A DNA stretch of 64,000 nt. Origin: Natronobacillus azotifigens. GTDB lineage: Bacteria; Bacillota; Bacilli; Bacillales; Amphibacillaceae. Made by a program: the position numbers and the translations under genes. The notes under the pieces were generated by a model. It was not told where the DNA came from. It worked only from the letters and a program-made list of their open reading frames with translations, and made no database searches. Where the stretch lies: assembly GCF_026805325.1 (NCBI RefSeq), contig NZ_JAPRAT010000002.1:1-64000 (forward strand), read 5' to 3'. How positions within the stretch are numbered: the stretch's first letter is position 1; each line of letters opens with the position of its first letter. Below, one piece after another: positions 63,232 through 64,000 of this stretch.

Positions 63232-64000
63232 TTGGAAAAGGTAGATATTTTTAAAGATATTTCGAAAAGAACGAACGGTGACATTTATTTAGGTGTTGTC
63301 GGAGCAGTTCGCACGGGAAAATCAACGTTTATCAAAAAGTTTATGGAAAAAGTAGTTTTACCAAACATAAGTGATGAAGGTGACCGTGCCCGTGCGCAAG
63401 ATGAACTTCCACAAAGTGCTGCAGGAAAGACTATTATGACTACGGAACCAAAGTTTGTTCCAAACCAAGCAGTTTCTTTGCAAGTAGATGAGGGACTGGA
63501 TGTAAATGTACGGTTGGTGGATTGTGTAGGATATACCGTCAATGGTGCACAAGGGTTTGAAGATGAGAATGGCCCTAGAATGATTCATACACCATGGTAT
63601 GAAGAACCTATCCCTTTTCATGAAGCAGCTGAAATTGGAACAAGGAAAGTAATTCAAGAGCATTCTACTATTGGGGTTGTTATCACAACAGATGGCACAA
63701 TAGGTGATATTCCGAGAGAAGATTATTTGGAAGCTGAGACAAGAGTGGTAGAAGAACTAAAGGCAGTTGGTAAACCATTCATTATGGTTGTAAATTCCGT
63801 ACAACCTTATCAACAAGAAACAGAGTTACTTCGTCAAGAGCTTGTTGAACAGTACGATATTCCAGTTTTAGCAATGAGTGTAGAAAGTATGCAAGAAGAT
63901 GATGTTTATAATGTCTTACGTGAAGCACTTTATGAATTCCCAGTTCTAGAAGTTAACGTTAACTTACCAAGCTGGGTGATGGTGCTAGATGAAGAGCATT
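63232..64000 (+). CDS. spoIVA: Stage IV sporulation protein A (partial, N-terminal 256 residues)
   Basis: Coat-morphogenetic ATPase, cut by the window end. It begins at TTG 63232, reading MEKVDIFKDISKRTNGDIY, with GGGAGGGG upstream. The Walker A motif is GAVRTGKST, and ARAQDELPQSAAGKTIMTTEPKF and VDCVGYTVNGAQGFEDENGP follow. The protein forms the basement layer of the coat on the outer forespore membrane. The reading frame is open to base 64000; the C-terminal polymerisation domain is beyond the window. Confidence 0.96.
   Translation, partial: MEKVDIFKDISKRTNGDIYLGVVGAVRTGKSTFIKKFMEKVVLPNISDEGDRARAQDELPQSAAGKTIMTTEPKFVPNQAVSLQVDEGLDVNVRLVDCVGYTVNGAQGFEDENGPRMIHTPWYEEPIPFHEAAEIGTRKVIQEHSTIGVVITTDGTIGDIPREDYLEAETRVVEELKAVGKPFIMVVNSVQPYQQETELLRQELVEQYDIPVLAMSVESMQEDDVYNVLREALYEFPVLEVNVNLPSWVMVLDEEH

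Overview
The window is a chromosomal segment of a low-G+C, endospore-forming member of the Bacillaceae. Evidence is the sporulation and germination gene set (spoIIAA-spoIIAB-sigF, spoVAF, spoIIM, spmAB, dacB, dacF, cotJABC, sleB-ypeB, spoIVA), strong AGGAGG-type ribosome binding sites with frequent TTG/GTG starts, and gene order that largely follows what I recall of the Bacillus subtilis yqi-yqj-yqk-ypu-ypb-ype-yph region. By inference, the AT richness, the gene losses and the repeat content point to the halotolerant Oceanobacillus/Virgibacillus/Gracilibacillus side of the family. The species cannot be fixed from the sequence.

Layout. 1-850: IS1380-type transposase remnant and a repeat. 850-3010: LysM-CAP secreted protein and aspartokinase. 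3255-7950: branched-chain 2-oxoacid dehydrogenase operon (lpdV-bkdAA-bkdAB-bkdB). 8.6-15.4 kb: chemoreceptor, YqjA-like membrane protein, L,D-transpeptidase, Prli42-like miniprotein, YqjE peptidase and a two-gene membrane cassette. 15.5-25.3 kb: DNA polymerase IV with an SOS-box-like site, rnz, namA, GDPD, yqjQ, yqkB, nudF, endonuclease Q, spoIIM and fur. 25.1-43.7 kb: xerD, dacF, the spoIIA operon, spoVAF, lysA, ppiB, ribT, scpAB, dacB, spmAB, rluB, resDE, a B12-riboswitch transport cassette and sigX-rsiX. 44-51.8 kb: XRE/membrane pair, ferredoxin, ypbB-recS-ypbD-ypbE, cotJABC and mecB. 52-64 kb: asparaginase, sleB-ypeB, ypfA, cmk, plsC, ypfD, yphA, der, gpsA, a SpoVIF-like gene and the start of spoIVA.

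The most unusual content lies between the genes. (1) Nine copies of one ~180-bp structured repeat lie in intergenic DNA. Each has a long 5' hairpin, a conserved middle and a 3' hairpin, and most are bounded by TTAT on both sides. The ends resemble those of non-autonomous IS200/IS605-type elements. One copy supplies the last seven codons and stop of nudF, and its hairpin carries compensatory base changes. (2) Between spoIIM and fur lie two oppositely oriented palindromes with nearly identical cores but completely different outer and inner arms, each perfectly self-complementary. (3) Compared with B. subtilis the backbone has lost blocks: spoVAA-AE, ribDEAH and resABC are absent from their usual positions while spoVAF, ribT and resDE remain.

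Regulation that can be read from sequence: a cobalamin riboswitch followed by a Shine-Dalgarno-sequestering hairpin, two PerR/Fur-like boxes at fur, a LexA-box-like palindrome at dinB, an ECF-type autoregulatory promoter at sigX, sigma-E/sigma-G-type promoters at cotJABC, spoIVA and spoVAF, and paired direct repeats over the promoter of an XRE regulator. No tRNA, rRNA or CRISPR array was seen. Comparisons with B. subtilis are from memory and were not computed.
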